Counted from the first letter of the stretch, positions 1 through 7,582 are shown. The stretch is DNA of 14,404 bases from an uncultured Oxalobacter sp. (GCA_934401755.1 CAKRSU010000037.1:1-14404), one strand, 5' to 3'. The notes: a model not told the origin generated them from the letters alone. Translations and numbers: made by a program.

Positions 1-3000
1 CGTTCTCTGCAACTATACCGTTCTTTACCTCAGGAGTCGGCGTCGGGTCTACCGGTGTCGTTGGCACAGGTGTCGGAGTCGGCGTCGGCGTGCTGCCGAG
101 AACCATCTTACCGTCTTCATCGAACTCATAGCTGCCTTCCGGCATCAGGCCGTTAGTCTTGCTGATCCAATACTTCTGATTATGAATTACTTCGCAATTT
201 GATTTTACATAGTAGTAGCTGCCGTTGATCTCAATCAGGCCTGCATATGTCTTCACGCCGTCAACATAGTAATACCACGTTGTCTCGGTCTCTTTGACTA
301 TTCCGTTTTTCGCCGGATCGGCAATTTCAGGATTTGTCATCCTTCCCTCTTCGTCAAAGTGATAGCTCTTTTCAGGCATCAGACCATTGGTCTTGCTGAT
401 CCAATAATCACGGTTTTTGATCATATAATGATTGCTTGTAAAGTAATAGTAATAATCGCCAATCTTTACAAGTCCCGGAGAATCAACGCGCACACCATTA
501 TTCACCAGGTATGTATAACCATCTGTATGCGTATAAATGCCATCGACGTCCTTGAGCCATACACCGTTTTCGTCAAAGAGATATGTGCGAACCTCTCCGC
601 CGTTCATGCCGATCACGCGGGCATTGTGGAACCCAGTGGCAAAGTATGCATCTCTGTCCGCATAGTAATTATTGCCGTCGAGTTCGATCCATCTGTTGCG
701 TACCCAATCCATTGCCCATCTGTATCTCGTGCCCTTTTCATTTGTGACAAGATCACCGCGCGTAAGCACCTTATTCACGAACAGGAAATGGAAAGACGAA
801 ATCGTCTGTTCGCCATCTACCGCCTCAAACGTTTTTTCATTAAAATAATAATAGTTGTCGCTGCCGTTTTCCGTGATCATGCGCCATCCGCTCTTGAGTT
901 GGCCTTTATACGCATAATAGGTATTGCCGTCATACTCAAAGAGCCCTGTCACTTTGCCGATACAGTCACCGTTATCATCAAATCTGTACCAATATTTGTT
1001 TTCAGGGTCTTCATGTCCCGGAACCTCGTTTATACCCGTAACCGGCTTATTGTTTACAAAATAGTACAGGGCCTCCCCTGCGCTCCACCAGCCTTCTCTG
1101 GCCTTACCATAGAGGTTAAACTCATCTTTGAAGCTTGCATAGGTCGAATAGAAGTGTCCGCCTTTAGGGTGCGTCGTATTCTCCGGCTCTTCATAAGGAT
1201 ATATGCCATACTGCTCCTGGAAGTTTGTCTGGCTGGCCATGCTGTAAAGCGCATTTGCGCCGAGATATACGTCATAGCTGACAGAGCCTTCATTGATTAT
1301 TGCAAGCAGGTCGTCTTTCCACTCTGCATTCTCTTTTGCAACAGCCTTAATACCACTGAGTATACAAATCGGATTCGCAGTCGCCGGATCAATTGCCTGA
1401 GACTGTTTTACCCAGTTGCAAATAACAGTGATGTGATTTGTTGTCTCGTCAAGTGTGCAGCTTGTCAGCCGAAAATAATCATTGGAGACTTTTATATCCG
1501 AAACATCGACTTTCAGAGACGGATCAATATCCAACTCTATCTTGACCTCTGTTTTGCCGCTGACGCGCTCTGCCAATTGGAGCAGCAGATCCCAAGCTGT
1601 AACATTGCCGATATCTGTGCCGGCAACCATTTTAAGGAGCGGCAGCAGCGAATCCGGGAACTTAATTTCCTTCATGTCGAGTGCAAAGACATATGAAATG
1701 TCCATCACGCCATTCGGGTCGTCAATATAATAGGTTATATCATCGCTCGTTGTAGAGTTAGTGACCTCCCTGCGCCATGCAAGAGATCTGTCTCCGGAAG
1801 TGGCTGAGTCGAAATCAAATACAGCCTCTCCATTTTTATAGAGGTTCACATTGAGCTTTGCCGAGATGGAATAATCAGTCGCTATTGCAGCCGTAATCGT
1901 AACCGATCTTATACCGGACGTCTCGTCGCCGGTAAATGCGAAACCATCAATCGTGCCGGCCGAAACACTGCTGAGAGTGAACTTGATATCTGCAGGATTG
2001 ATAGCGACAGGATTCCCGTTATAGGAAGCCGCGATGGGCAGTCCGGTCGACACACCATATATTGCACTTATGGTTTCTTTTGTAAAGGAGAGCTTGTCAG
2101 GCACAACGACGTTCAAAGTCTTGCTGCCAAGAGTTTTGCCGTCGGCCACAAGCATGACATCAGTGCTTCCCGTCTTTGCCGCAGTAAACACGCCCTCAGA
2201 AGTAACGCTGCCTATAGCAGGATCGCTGACCTGCCATACGGCATTTTCGGGAATATCTGCCGCGTTGCCGGACGTACTGACACCGACCGCAGTCAGACTG
2301 ACACTGCTGCCAACAGTGAGGTAATCACTGACGGCGGAGATAACTGCATGGTCGAATTCTCTGGAAACAAAAGCTGTAGATGCGATCACAAGAGAGGAAC
2401 TGACAGAACGCTCATATCCGTCTGACGGACGGTTTACAACAACTACACTGTCGCTGCCCTCAGGCTTTGCGTCAAAGGTCGACGAGCCGCCGCCGTCGAG
2501 GTTTATTGCGGTGACGCAGCCGGCTTCATACATGATCTGCGCCATTTCGGGGGCACTGCCGCCGGCAGAGAAGGGTTCCTGTCTTCCATCAAGAACCATG
2601 AGTATGACCTTACCTTCGGCAGTTATACCGACACATGTGCGTGAGGCTCTGCTGTTATAATAGTCAGCAGTAGAATCAACGACTATCTCGCCATTTTTTA
2701 CAAGAAATACACTTCCGCCGACAGCCTCTTTAATGTTGTCCTTATTGGCATAATATTCCGACGGACTGCCAATGATAGGTGTACCATCCTTGAGTATGCC
2801 GAAAAAGTTCTCATTGCTTGCCGGGCTGTATTCATGTCCATTCATAACGAGCGCGCCGACCGGTTCGCCGGTACTCATGTTATAAAAGTCCGCATTCACG
2901 CCGACTATAGCTTTGAAGTTCTCTATATAATTTTCCTCATTCGTCGAGTCAGAGTGTTTTGCTTCAAGCGCAGCCATCTGATCGGATACACGAGCCATGG

Positions 3001-4393
3001 CCCAGCCTGAACCGGGCTCAGCATTATGATAGTTAGCGTAGATATTGACATCGTCTCTTGCAACATCCGCTGATGCGATATAATAAACGATCTGCTTGTC
3101 ATCGGCGGTCATCGCATAATTTATAGTCTGCTCAATGCCTGGTGCAAGAACAGAGCTTGTGCTGGAAAAAACTGAGTAGAACTTATTGTCGGGCTCCTCT
3201 GGATCGGGACTGGGACCGGGATCCGGAGTCGGTGTCGGGTCTACTTCGCCTTTAAGCTTGTCCTTGCCGTTTTCATAGCACCAATCCGCAAAGACATTGC
3301 AGCATGCTTCACGCAGGGTCGACTCACCGCTTATTCCTCGGTCTGCCTCAAGTGTCTGGCATCCCAGATCCGCACTGTATGTATCAAAAATGACTTTACG
3401 CACATCATCGGCACTGCTGAATACGCTTGTGCTGAAACGATTATTGAGGAAGTATGCCGCGCGCGCCTCATCATTAAGCGCCGCTGTAAAATATCCGGCG
3501 AAAATATCGCTTAAGTTTGCGCCGGAGTTTGCCTTAATTGCAGCATAAATATAGAAAGAATCAAAATCTCCGTACAGATCTATTACGCCAAAGGAATGTG
3601 CGCTCGGATCATCTACCAGAAAGTACTTTTCACGTACTTCGGCTGTCAGCGCTTCAGTTTCTGCTGCACTAGTCCCTTTATTATGCGAATATTCCATGAG
3701 ATCGCAGATATCGCCTGCCCAGCTTCCAAGGTCAATATTGTTGGCATTGTAGAGCGACATGTTAAGCGAACCGAACATATGCGCAAAATCAGCCGTATTG
3801 CCATTAGGCAGCACGAACTCCGGCAGGCTCCTCAACGCCTGACCGGCATTAGTTTTGTTCACTTCATCCTGCTCAGCAACATAGTTTATAAAGTCCGTGT
3901 TTGGTGCGCCTGCCATGACATTCCATTTATCGGTCGTATATTTTTCAACGCCGGTACGGATATAGTTGACGACAAGCAACACGGGATCTCCGCCGTACTG
4001 CTCAGCAAAAGAAGCTGCATAGACTTCAAGCTTCTGCAGACAATACATAAAGCTCTCATAGCTGTTGACGCTAACGCTCTCTGTTACAGCCTCCGCTTCA
4101 TCTTCGCCGGCATCAAGAATATCCGCGTCTTCTTCAACGGAACCATCGTCAATAGTGCCGTCGGGCGTAGCAACAGGTTCCGTGGTAGGCTCAAGAGTCG
4201 GTTCGGGAGTTACCTCCGGTGTCGGCTCTACATCCGGCGTGACCTCCGGTACCTCAACTTCAGGTACGGGAGTGGCCACAATTTCGTCATTCGGCACATC
4301 GTCCGCAAATGCCGATGCCGGGGCAACAACGCTCAACATCAGCACAAGGGCGAGAAATGCAGAAAGACGTCTTATGGCTTTCTTACTACTCAT
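1..4393 (-). CDS. Large secreted phosphodiester glycosidase (NAGPA/DUF2233-like) with Ig-like and cell-wall-binding repeats, 3' partial
   Basis: Open for 1464 codons and running off the left edge, so the C-terminus is missing. The ATG is preceded by GAGGA 8 nt upstream. Residues 1-30 are a Sec signal peptide (KKAIRR, hydrophobic core, ASA). A Pro/Thr/Glu-rich spacer (about 36-72) leads to an unrecognised domain (about 115-380), then a second Pro-rich spacer (383-402). Residues 405-680 hold the phosphodiester glycosidase domain: VNADFYNMSTGEPVG near 496, RTCVGIT near 585, LDGRQ near 600 and the hallmark NLDGGGSST at 631-639. This family removes sugars linked through 1-phosphodiester bonds. An Ig-like (Big_2-type) domain follows (680-765), then beta-rich sequence of unknown type (766-1095), then aromatic GW/YYY cell-wall-binding repeats to the edge. 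It starts 33 nt after the lipoprotein gene, probably in the same operon. The domain call is firm; the substrate is inferred. Confidence 0.9.
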   Translation of the reverse strand, partial: MSSKKAIRRLSAFLALVLMLSVVAPASAFADDVPNDEIVATPVPEVEVPEVTPDVEPTPEVTPEPTLEPTTEPVATPDGTIDDGSVEEDADILDAGEDEAEAVTESVSVNSYESFMYCLQKLEVYAASFAEQYGGDPVLLVVNYIRTGVEKYTTDKWNVMAGAPNTDFINYVAEQDEVNKTNAGQALRSLPEFVLPNGNTADFAHMFGSLNMSLYNANNIDLGSWAGDICDLMEYSHNKGTSAAETEALTAEVREKYFLVDDPSAHSFGVIDLYGDFDSFYIYAAIKANSGANLSDIFAGYFTAALNDEARAAYFLNNRFSTSVFSSADDVRKVIFDTYSADLGCQTLEADRGISGESTLREACCNVFADWCYENGKDKLKGEVDPTPTPDPGPSPDPEEPDNKFYSVFSSTSSVLAPGIEQTINYAMTADDKQIVYYIASADVARDDVNIYANYHNAEPGSGWAMARVSDQMAALEAKHSDSTNEENYIENFKAIVGVNADFYNMSTGEPVGALVMNGHEYSPASNENFFGILKDGTPIIGSPSEYYANKDNIKEAVGGSVFLVKNGEIVVDSTADYYNSRASRTCVGITAEGKVILMVLDGRQEPFSAGGSAPEMAQIMYEAGCVTAINLDGGGSSTFDAKPEGSDSVVVVNRPSDGYERSVSSSLVIASTAFVSREFDHAVISAVSDYLTVGSSVSLTAVGVSTSGNAADIPENAVWQVSDPAIGSVTSEGVFTAAKTGSTDVMLVADGKTLGSKTLNVVVPDKLSFTKETISAIYGVSTGLPIAASYNGNPVAINPADIKFTLSSVSAGTIDGFAFTGDETSGIRSVTITAAIATDYSISAKLNVNLYKNGEAVFDFDSATSGDRSLAWRREVTNSTTSDDITYYIDDPNGVMDISYVFALDMKEIKFPDSLLPLLKMVAGTDIGNVTAWDLLLQLAERVSGKTEVKIELDIDPSLKVDVSDIKVSNDYFRLTSCTLDETTNHITVICNWVKQSQAIDPATANPICILSGIKAVAKENAEWKDDLLAIINEGSVSYDVYLGANALYSMASQTNFQEQYGIYPYEEPENTTHPKGGHFYSTYASFKDEFNLYGKAREGWWSAGEALYYFVNNKPVTGINEVPGHEDPENKYWYRFDDNGDCIGKVTGLFEYDGNTYYAYKGQLKSGWRMITENGSDNYYYFNEKTFEAVDGEQTISSFHFLFVNKVLTRGDLVTNEKGTRYRWAMDWVRNRWIELDGNNYYADRDAYFATGFHNARVIGMNGGEVRTYLFDENGVWLKDVDGIYTHTDGYTYLVNNGVRVDSPGLVKIGDYYYYFTSNHYMIKNRDYWISKTNGLMPEKSYHFDEEGRMTNPEIADPAKNGIVKETETTWYYYVDGVKTYAGLIEINGSYYYVKSNCEVIHNQKYWISKTNGLMPEGSYEFDEDGKMVLGSTPTPTPTPVPTTPVDPTPTPEVKNGIVAEN
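103..570 (-). repeat. Tandem 78-codon cell-wall-binding repeats
   Basis: Two near-identical units lie in the surface-protein gene. The segment encoding YWISKTNGLMPE occurs at 371-406 and again at 137-172, an offset of 234 bp (78 codons). Each copy is followed by SY-F-DE-G-M and preceded by a GL-x-I-G-x-YYY stretch. The pattern resembles glucan/choline-type wall-binding repeats of Firmicutes. More degenerate copies extend upstream to about position 1110, and the array may continue beyond position 1. Confidence 0.8.
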
Positions 4394-4426
4394 CTACTTT
4401 TTCCTCGCTTTCCTTAAAAAAACAAA

Positions 4427-4918
4427 TTATTTTAAATGATCGAGTACAAAATTGACATCCTCCTGCATCGCATAGAGGCGGTTTATCTGATCCTCGGTCA
4501 ATGCATTGCCTGGATCAACTTCTTGCAGCGAAACAAGCACCTCGCGCTGCACTCCATCAGGTCCGGTCAATTTTCCGGACTCAGCACCGGAGCCGCTCCC
4601 AACCGAAACAGTAAAGAGTGGGAAGTCGGTTTTATTTATGTTCGCAATAAAGCGTACTTCCACGCTGTTATCAGTCTCTTCGATCTCGGTCTTCATAAAT
4701 TCAGACCACTGTTCATTGTAGTAGAGCGTTCCGAACTTGGTTTCAACCGGGACAAGCTCTGGATCCAACGGCTCTTCAGTCTGCTGGACATCCGACGGAG
4801 AATCAGTCTGGGCAGCTGGCTGTGCCGTCGGCTGTGCATCTACCTTCTGCTGACCGCATCCGGTAAGGCATGATATAAGGATCAGTGCGCAAACCGCAGT
4901 AAGTAAAAATTTTTTCAT
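4427..4918 (-). CDS. Small secreted lipoprotein of unknown function
   Basis: A 163-residue protein starting MKKFLLTAVC. A 15-bp longer in-frame start exists at 4933, but AAGGAG at 4924-4929 lies 5 nt before the inner ATG and decides for it. A lipoprotein signal peptide ends in the lipobox LTGC (Cys21), so the mature protein should be lipid-anchored on the outer face of the membrane. A Gln/Pro/Thr/Asp-rich linker (about 22-52) precedes a compact domain (about 53-163) beginning VPVETKFGTLYY, with alternating beta-like stretches and an acidic C-terminal helix. I do not recognise the domain. It sits 27 nt after the LicD gene and 33 nt before the secreted phosphodiester glycosidase, so a role with these surface proteins is plausible but unproven. 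It has no catalytic motif that I can name. Confidence 0.85.
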   Translation of the reverse strand: MKKFLLTAVCALILISCLTGCGQQKVDAQPTAQPAAQTDSPSDVQQTEEPLDPELVPVETKFGTLYYNEQWSEFMKTEIEETDNSVEVRFIANINKTDFPLFTVSVGSGSGAESGKLTGPDGVQREVLVSLQEVDPGNALTEDQINRLYAMQEDVNFVLDHLK

Positions 4919-4923
4919 GTTTT

Positions 4924-4929
4924 CTCCTT
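4924..4929 (-). promoter_or_regulatory. Ribosome binding site fixing the lipoprotein start
   Basis: AAGGAG on the minus strand, 5 nt before the ATG at 4918. It lies inside the longer in-frame reading (MEGEN...), which has no such site of its own. Confidence 0.75.
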
Positions 4930-4945
4930 CCATTTAAGTCATTAA

Positions 4946-5839
4946 CTATCTGATACTGCGCGTAAGCACACTAAATTTCATACTTCGCTGCAGCTCAATG
5001 TATTTTTCATACGAATTATGCAGATCAACTATTTCACCATGGACCTTTTTTTCTCGCTGGGCCGCCGGCGGCAGAGTCATATAATCTCCGTACAGGCGGG
5101 TGAGCAGTTCAGTATAATGTGAACTGACAGGAAAACTCGCATCCTCAAAGCCGATTAACACGCTTTCAGTCAGCCATCTGCGTGGGAATATACTTTTTTT
5201 ATATTTTGACGACGCCGCAAAGAAACTGTGAACCATTGCAGAGTCTGCGTCCTGCCTATTCAAAACGAACTCATGGAGTTTCTTTGTAGGAAACGGGGCA
5301 GCTAAAAGAATGAAAAGCTTCTTTACCAGACTTTTCGTGATATATCCTCGCGCATTCAGACATTTTGCTATAACCAGCTTAGAAGCTATAAACTGCAATT
5401 TTCTTTTCAATATATTATCTGCGAGATTGTCGCATGGGAATATATCTACATATATTCCCTGATGCTGCTTAATGTCCTTAGGATGAGTACGCTCAATGCA
5501 CGCTGTATTATTTTTTCGCAGCTTTGAAAAAAACATCGGCCAATGCTCCGTAAACTCGCATTGCAAGTAGTACACATCAGTATCGAGTTCTTTTTCAGCA
5601 ACAGAAAGAAAGCGTTCATATTCCGGCCGCATCATCACCACATCCAGATCATCATCCCATGGAATAAAGCCGCCGTGCCGTACAGCGCCAAGTGCAGTAC
5701 CCGCAAAGAGCATATATTTTATGTCGTATTTTTTGCATATTCGGTCTATATTCTTGAGCATGTCCAAAAGAACAAGCTGATGCTCACGGAGAGTATATGA
5801 ATTAATAGCTGCTTCTCGTTTGTCCATGTCTCTTTTCAT
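4946..5839 (-). CDS. LicD-family phosphotransferase
   Basis: A 297-residue protein of the LicD / fukutin-like nucleotidyltransferase-fold family. These enzymes attach phosphocholine, ribitol-phosphate or related groups to surface glycans, making phosphodiester links. Family signatures are clear: REHQLVLLDMLKNID at 18-32, G47-T-A-L-G-A-V-R54, then HGGFIPWDDDLD with the metal-binding D62-D63-D64-x-D66, and YVDIFP around 130-135. There is no signal peptide or membrane segment, so it should act in the cytoplasm or at the inner membrane face. The start overlaps the stop of the upstream glycosyltransferase (ATGA), indicating translational coupling; an ATG at 5827 is an alternative start. No choline uptake or CDP-choline genes (LicA/B/C type) are in the window, so the transferred group cannot be told from this sequence. 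Confidence 0.92.
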   Translation of the reverse strand: MKRDMDKREAAINSYTLREHQLVLLDMLKNIDRICKKYDIKYMLFAGTALGAVRHGGFIPWDDDLDVVMMRPEYERFLSVAEKELDTDVYYLQCEFTEHWPMFFSKLRKNNTACIERTHPKDIKQHQGIYVDIFPCDNLADNILKRKLQFIASKLVIAKCLNARGYITKSLVKKLFILLAAPFPTKKLHEFVLNRQDADSAMVHSFFAASSKYKKSIFPRRWLTESVLIGFEDASFPVSSHYTELLTRLYGDYMTLPPAAQREKKVHGEIVDLHNSYEKYIELQRSMKFSVLTRSIR

Positions 5840-6594
5840 AAAGCATATTTCTTAAGTCCGGCCCACGCATATGCTGTCATATATTTTATACTGTCCCACA
5901 ACGGAAGATGAAGAGCATCTCTATAAATTTTCCACCTATTGCACGCACTCTTTAATTTGTCATCGGAGCGTGATCCCCTAAGTCTTCTATACTGCGCAAG
6001 GACCTCACTTGTTCCAACAGAACAGTAACCATCCTTGAGAAGTTGAAGCCACAAATAATAATCTTCATGGTATATATCCTCACGGAACTTATATTTCAAA
6101 AGCAAGTCCCTCTTAATCATTACTGTCGAGCAACTCATCACGCTTTTTCTCAGCATATCGTTGAAGCTCACTTTTTCTTCAACAATAAAATCCGGCCTGC
6201 ACTTAATGCCATCACTGTCTATAATTCCATAAGAACAATACACGATATCTGCTTCTGCTTTTTTTATAAATTTCAGTTGATGCTCAAGTTTTGAAGGTAA
6301 CCATATGTCGTCAGAATCAAGAAGCGCAATATATTCCCCGCAGCAAAAGTTCAATGCAATGTTTCTGCTATGAGCTGCCCCCATATTTTTTTCATTAAAT
6401 ATTTTTTTTATCCTGTTATCTGTTTCTACAAACTCGCTGATTATAGATGGTGTATTATCTGTCGACCGATCATCGATAATTATCAGCTCCCAGTTCTCGT
6501 ATGTTTGGGCTAAAACAGATTTGATCGCATCTTTAATATAGTCCTCCGCATTGTACGCAGGCATCAATACCGAGATCAAGGGATCGTTATACAT
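5836..6594 (-). CDS. Family 2 glycosyltransferase (GT-A)
   Basis: A 252-residue inverting GT2-type enzyme that would add one sugar to the lipid-linked repeat unit in the cytoplasm. The N-terminus has the family opening ISVLMPAYNAEDYI, then DDRSTDNT (D41-D42). The metal-binding DxD-type motif is LLDSDD at 91-96, and EDYYLWLQL (E177-D178) matches the usual acceptor/catalytic segment. The length is normal for a single-domain GT2. GGAG lies 8 nt before the ATG. It follows the phosphoglycosyl transferase gene after a 78-bp AT-rich gap and overlaps the LicD gene by 4 nt. Runs of A8 and A7 (minus strand) fall within codons 62-70. The sugar donor cannot be predicted. Confidence 0.92.
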   Translation of the reverse strand: MYNDPLISVLMPAYNAEDYIKDAIKSVLAQTYENWELIIIDDRSTDNTPSIISEFVETDNRIKKIFNEKNMGAAHSRNIALNFCCGEYIALLDSDDIWLPSKLEHQLKFIKKAEADIVYCSYGIIDSDGIKCRPDFIVEEKVSFNDMLRKSVMSCSTVMIKRDLLLKYKFREDIYHEDYYLWLQLLKDGYCSVGTSEVLAQYRRLRGSRSDDKLKSACNRWKIYRDALHLPLWDSIKYMTAYAWAGLKKYAL

Positions 6595-6672
6595 TTACTG
6601 TTCTCCATCATCAGTCTATAAATATATATACTATTTTTTGGTGCAGTAAAAACTCACTACATGCTGCGTAGA

Positions 6673-7329
6673 CTAAAAAGCACCATCGTGGGTAAATATC
6701 ACCTTAACTGTTCGAATTATACATTTTATATCAAAAGAAAATGATCTTTTATTTATATATTCAAGATCGTAATGTAATTTCTCTTCTGGAGTCAATCTAT
6801 ACCCACCATTGACCTGTGCCCATCCTGTTATACCCGGTGCAACTGCAAGCCGCTTAGGAAAACCATTTATGTATTCTGAAAATTCGTTATAAAAAAACTC
6901 TCGCTCAGGTCTTGGGCCAACAAGACTCATCTCCCCCTTTATTACATTTATGAGTTGCGGGAGTTCATCTAAATGTCTTTTTCTAATAAAACGCCCAAAT
7001 TTTGTGCATCTACAGTCATTCACCTGTGCCCACTGCGGCCCAGAAACTTCTGCATTTAAATGCATTGACCTGAATTTATATAATGTAAAAGGAATTCCAT
7101 AGCGCCCAAGCCGCTCCTGCTTGTATATTCCAGCACCAGGAGAATCCAGCTTAATAATCACATCCAAAATAATCATTGGCACAATCAAAATCACGAGAAG
7201 CAGCACTGATACCACAACATCAAATAATCTTTTGACAGCTTCGTACATGGCCTTATCATCATATGTATCCTGAGATGTGCCCGTAATATCAGCATAATAT
7301 TTTTCTTTTACCGCATTCCCTGTAGCCAT
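6673..7329 (-). CDS. Undecaprenyl-phosphate phosphoglycosyl transferase (bacterial sugar transferase, monotopic)
   Basis: A 218-residue protein by the start I chose. It transfers a sugar-1-phosphate from a nucleotide sugar to undecaprenyl phosphate, the committed first step of glycan assembly at the inner membrane face. Visible landmarks are KRLFD (33-37), one hydrophobic re-entrant/membrane segment (about 36-58), SPGAGIYKQERLGR, TLYKFRSM, the catalytic Asp-Glu pair in RHLDELPQL (D121-E122), SLVGPRPE and PGITGWAQVNG. This is the short PglC-like type without extra N-terminal membrane helices. The start is uncertain: ATG 7329 has GAAAGG 11 nt upstream; ATG 7248 gives the MYEAVKRLFD start typical of the family; ATG 7440 is also in frame but lies before strong inverted repeats and has no ribosome binding site. 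The gene has its own upstream promoter. Confidence 0.9.
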   Translation of the reverse strand: MATGNAVKEKYYADITGTSQDTYDDKAMYEAVKRLFDVVVSVLLLVILIVPMIILDVIIKLDSPGAGIYKQERLGRYGIPFTLYKFRSMHLNAEVSGPQWAQVNDCRCTKFGRFIRKRHLDELPQLINVIKGEMSLVGPRPEREFFYNEFSEYINGFPKRLAVAPGITGWAQVNGGYRLTPEEKLHYDLEYINKRSFSFDIKCIIRTVKVIFTHDGAF

Positions 7330-7386
7330 CGTCGATAAAACCTTTCGCAATCGTAAAACACAAAATCCAAGGAGAAAATAAGCTTT

Positions 7387-7415
7387 ACTGTCTTTCGTCA
7401 TAGACGAAAGACAGT
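7387..7415 (-). promoter_or_regulatory. Perfect 13-bp hairpin in the leader of the phosphoglycosyl transferase gene
   Basis: Arms ACTGTCTTTCGTC and GACGAAAGACAGT are perfectly complementary around a 3-nt centre. In the transcript it falls roughly 45-75 nt after the predicted start. The downstream sequence is U-rich (TTATTTTCTCC, then ATTTTGTGTTTT) but lacks a clean U run directly after the stem, so it is not a standard terminator. It shares four bases with the adjacent 20-bp palindrome. Confidence 0.7.
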
Positions 7416-7431
7416 CTGTCCGGACAGACTG
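7412..7431. promoter_or_regulatory. Perfect 20-bp palindrome (possible operator or RNA hairpin)
   Basis: CAGTCTGTCCGGACAGACTG is identical on both strands. It lies just downstream of the predicted transcription start, so it could bind a dimeric repressor or fold as a short hairpin competing with the neighbouring 13-bp stem. Which of these applies is not decidable here. Confidence 0.6.
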
Positions 7432-7465
7432 CGCATCCATAAAGTAACATATTTTGTATGTGTAG

Positions 7466-7494
7466 ACTATAACATTTGCTTCTCAATTAGTCAA
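7466..7494 (-). promoter_or_regulatory. Strong sigma-A-type promoter
   Basis: On the minus strand TTGACT (7494-7489) is separated by exactly 17 nt from TATAGT (7471-7466), which has an extended TG one base upstream. Transcription would begin near 7459 and give a leader of about 130 nt before the ATG at 7329. It should drive the phosphoglycosyl transferase, GT2, LicD, lipoprotein and secreted glycosidase genes. Confidence 0.75.
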
Positions 7495-7513
7495 TATATT
7501 GATTCAACTTTTT

Positions 7514-7539
7514 GCCTATTTACAGCCGCAAGCCTATTT
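7514..7539 (-). repeat. Short direct repeat upstream of the promoter
   Basis: AAATAGGC occurs twice on the minus strand (7539-7532 and 7521-7514), 18 bp apart, about 20 bp upstream of the -35 box. The placement suits a dimeric activator, but an 8-bp repeat can also arise by chance. Confidence 0.35.
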
Positions 7540-7582
7540 TATTGATCGAAAAAATACATTATGTAAACAGACAGGTATCCGG

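Noticed and set aside
359..1696. Plus-strand open frame of 445 codons
   Set aside because: It lies fully antisense to the secreted glycosidase gene, which has clear domains here. The translation has no recognisable motif, and no ribosome binding site was seen.
3596..4439. Two overlapping plus-strand open frames
   Set aside because: Both are antisense to the N-terminal part of the secreted protein. The Ser/Thr/Gly-rich translation of one comes from the reverse of the Pro/Thr/Glu spacer codons.
6622..6650. Possible promoter in the 78-bp gap before the GT2 gene (TTTACT then TATATA)
   Set aside because: The -35 match is weak, and the TA-rich stretch gives several equally poor -10 choices, so it is not distinguishable from AT-rich chance.
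6668..7469. GTAGACTA at 6668-6675 and 7462-7469 flanking the phosphoglycosyl transferase gene, as if a target-site duplication
   Set aside because: Only 8 bp, one copy overlaps the stop codon and the other the -10 box, and there are no terminal inverted repeats or transposase.
7545..7582. Terminator after the flippase gene (small dyad TACAT/ATGTA before a T6 run)
   Set aside because: The dyad has no G+C-rich stem and only a one-base centre, so a stable hairpin is not expected. Whether transcription continues into the next block is open.
7387..7582. Invertible promoter, as in phase-variable capsule loci
   Set aside because: The inverted repeats lie only on the downstream side of the promoter. 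No matching inverted copy was found on the upstream side and no recombinase gene is in the window.
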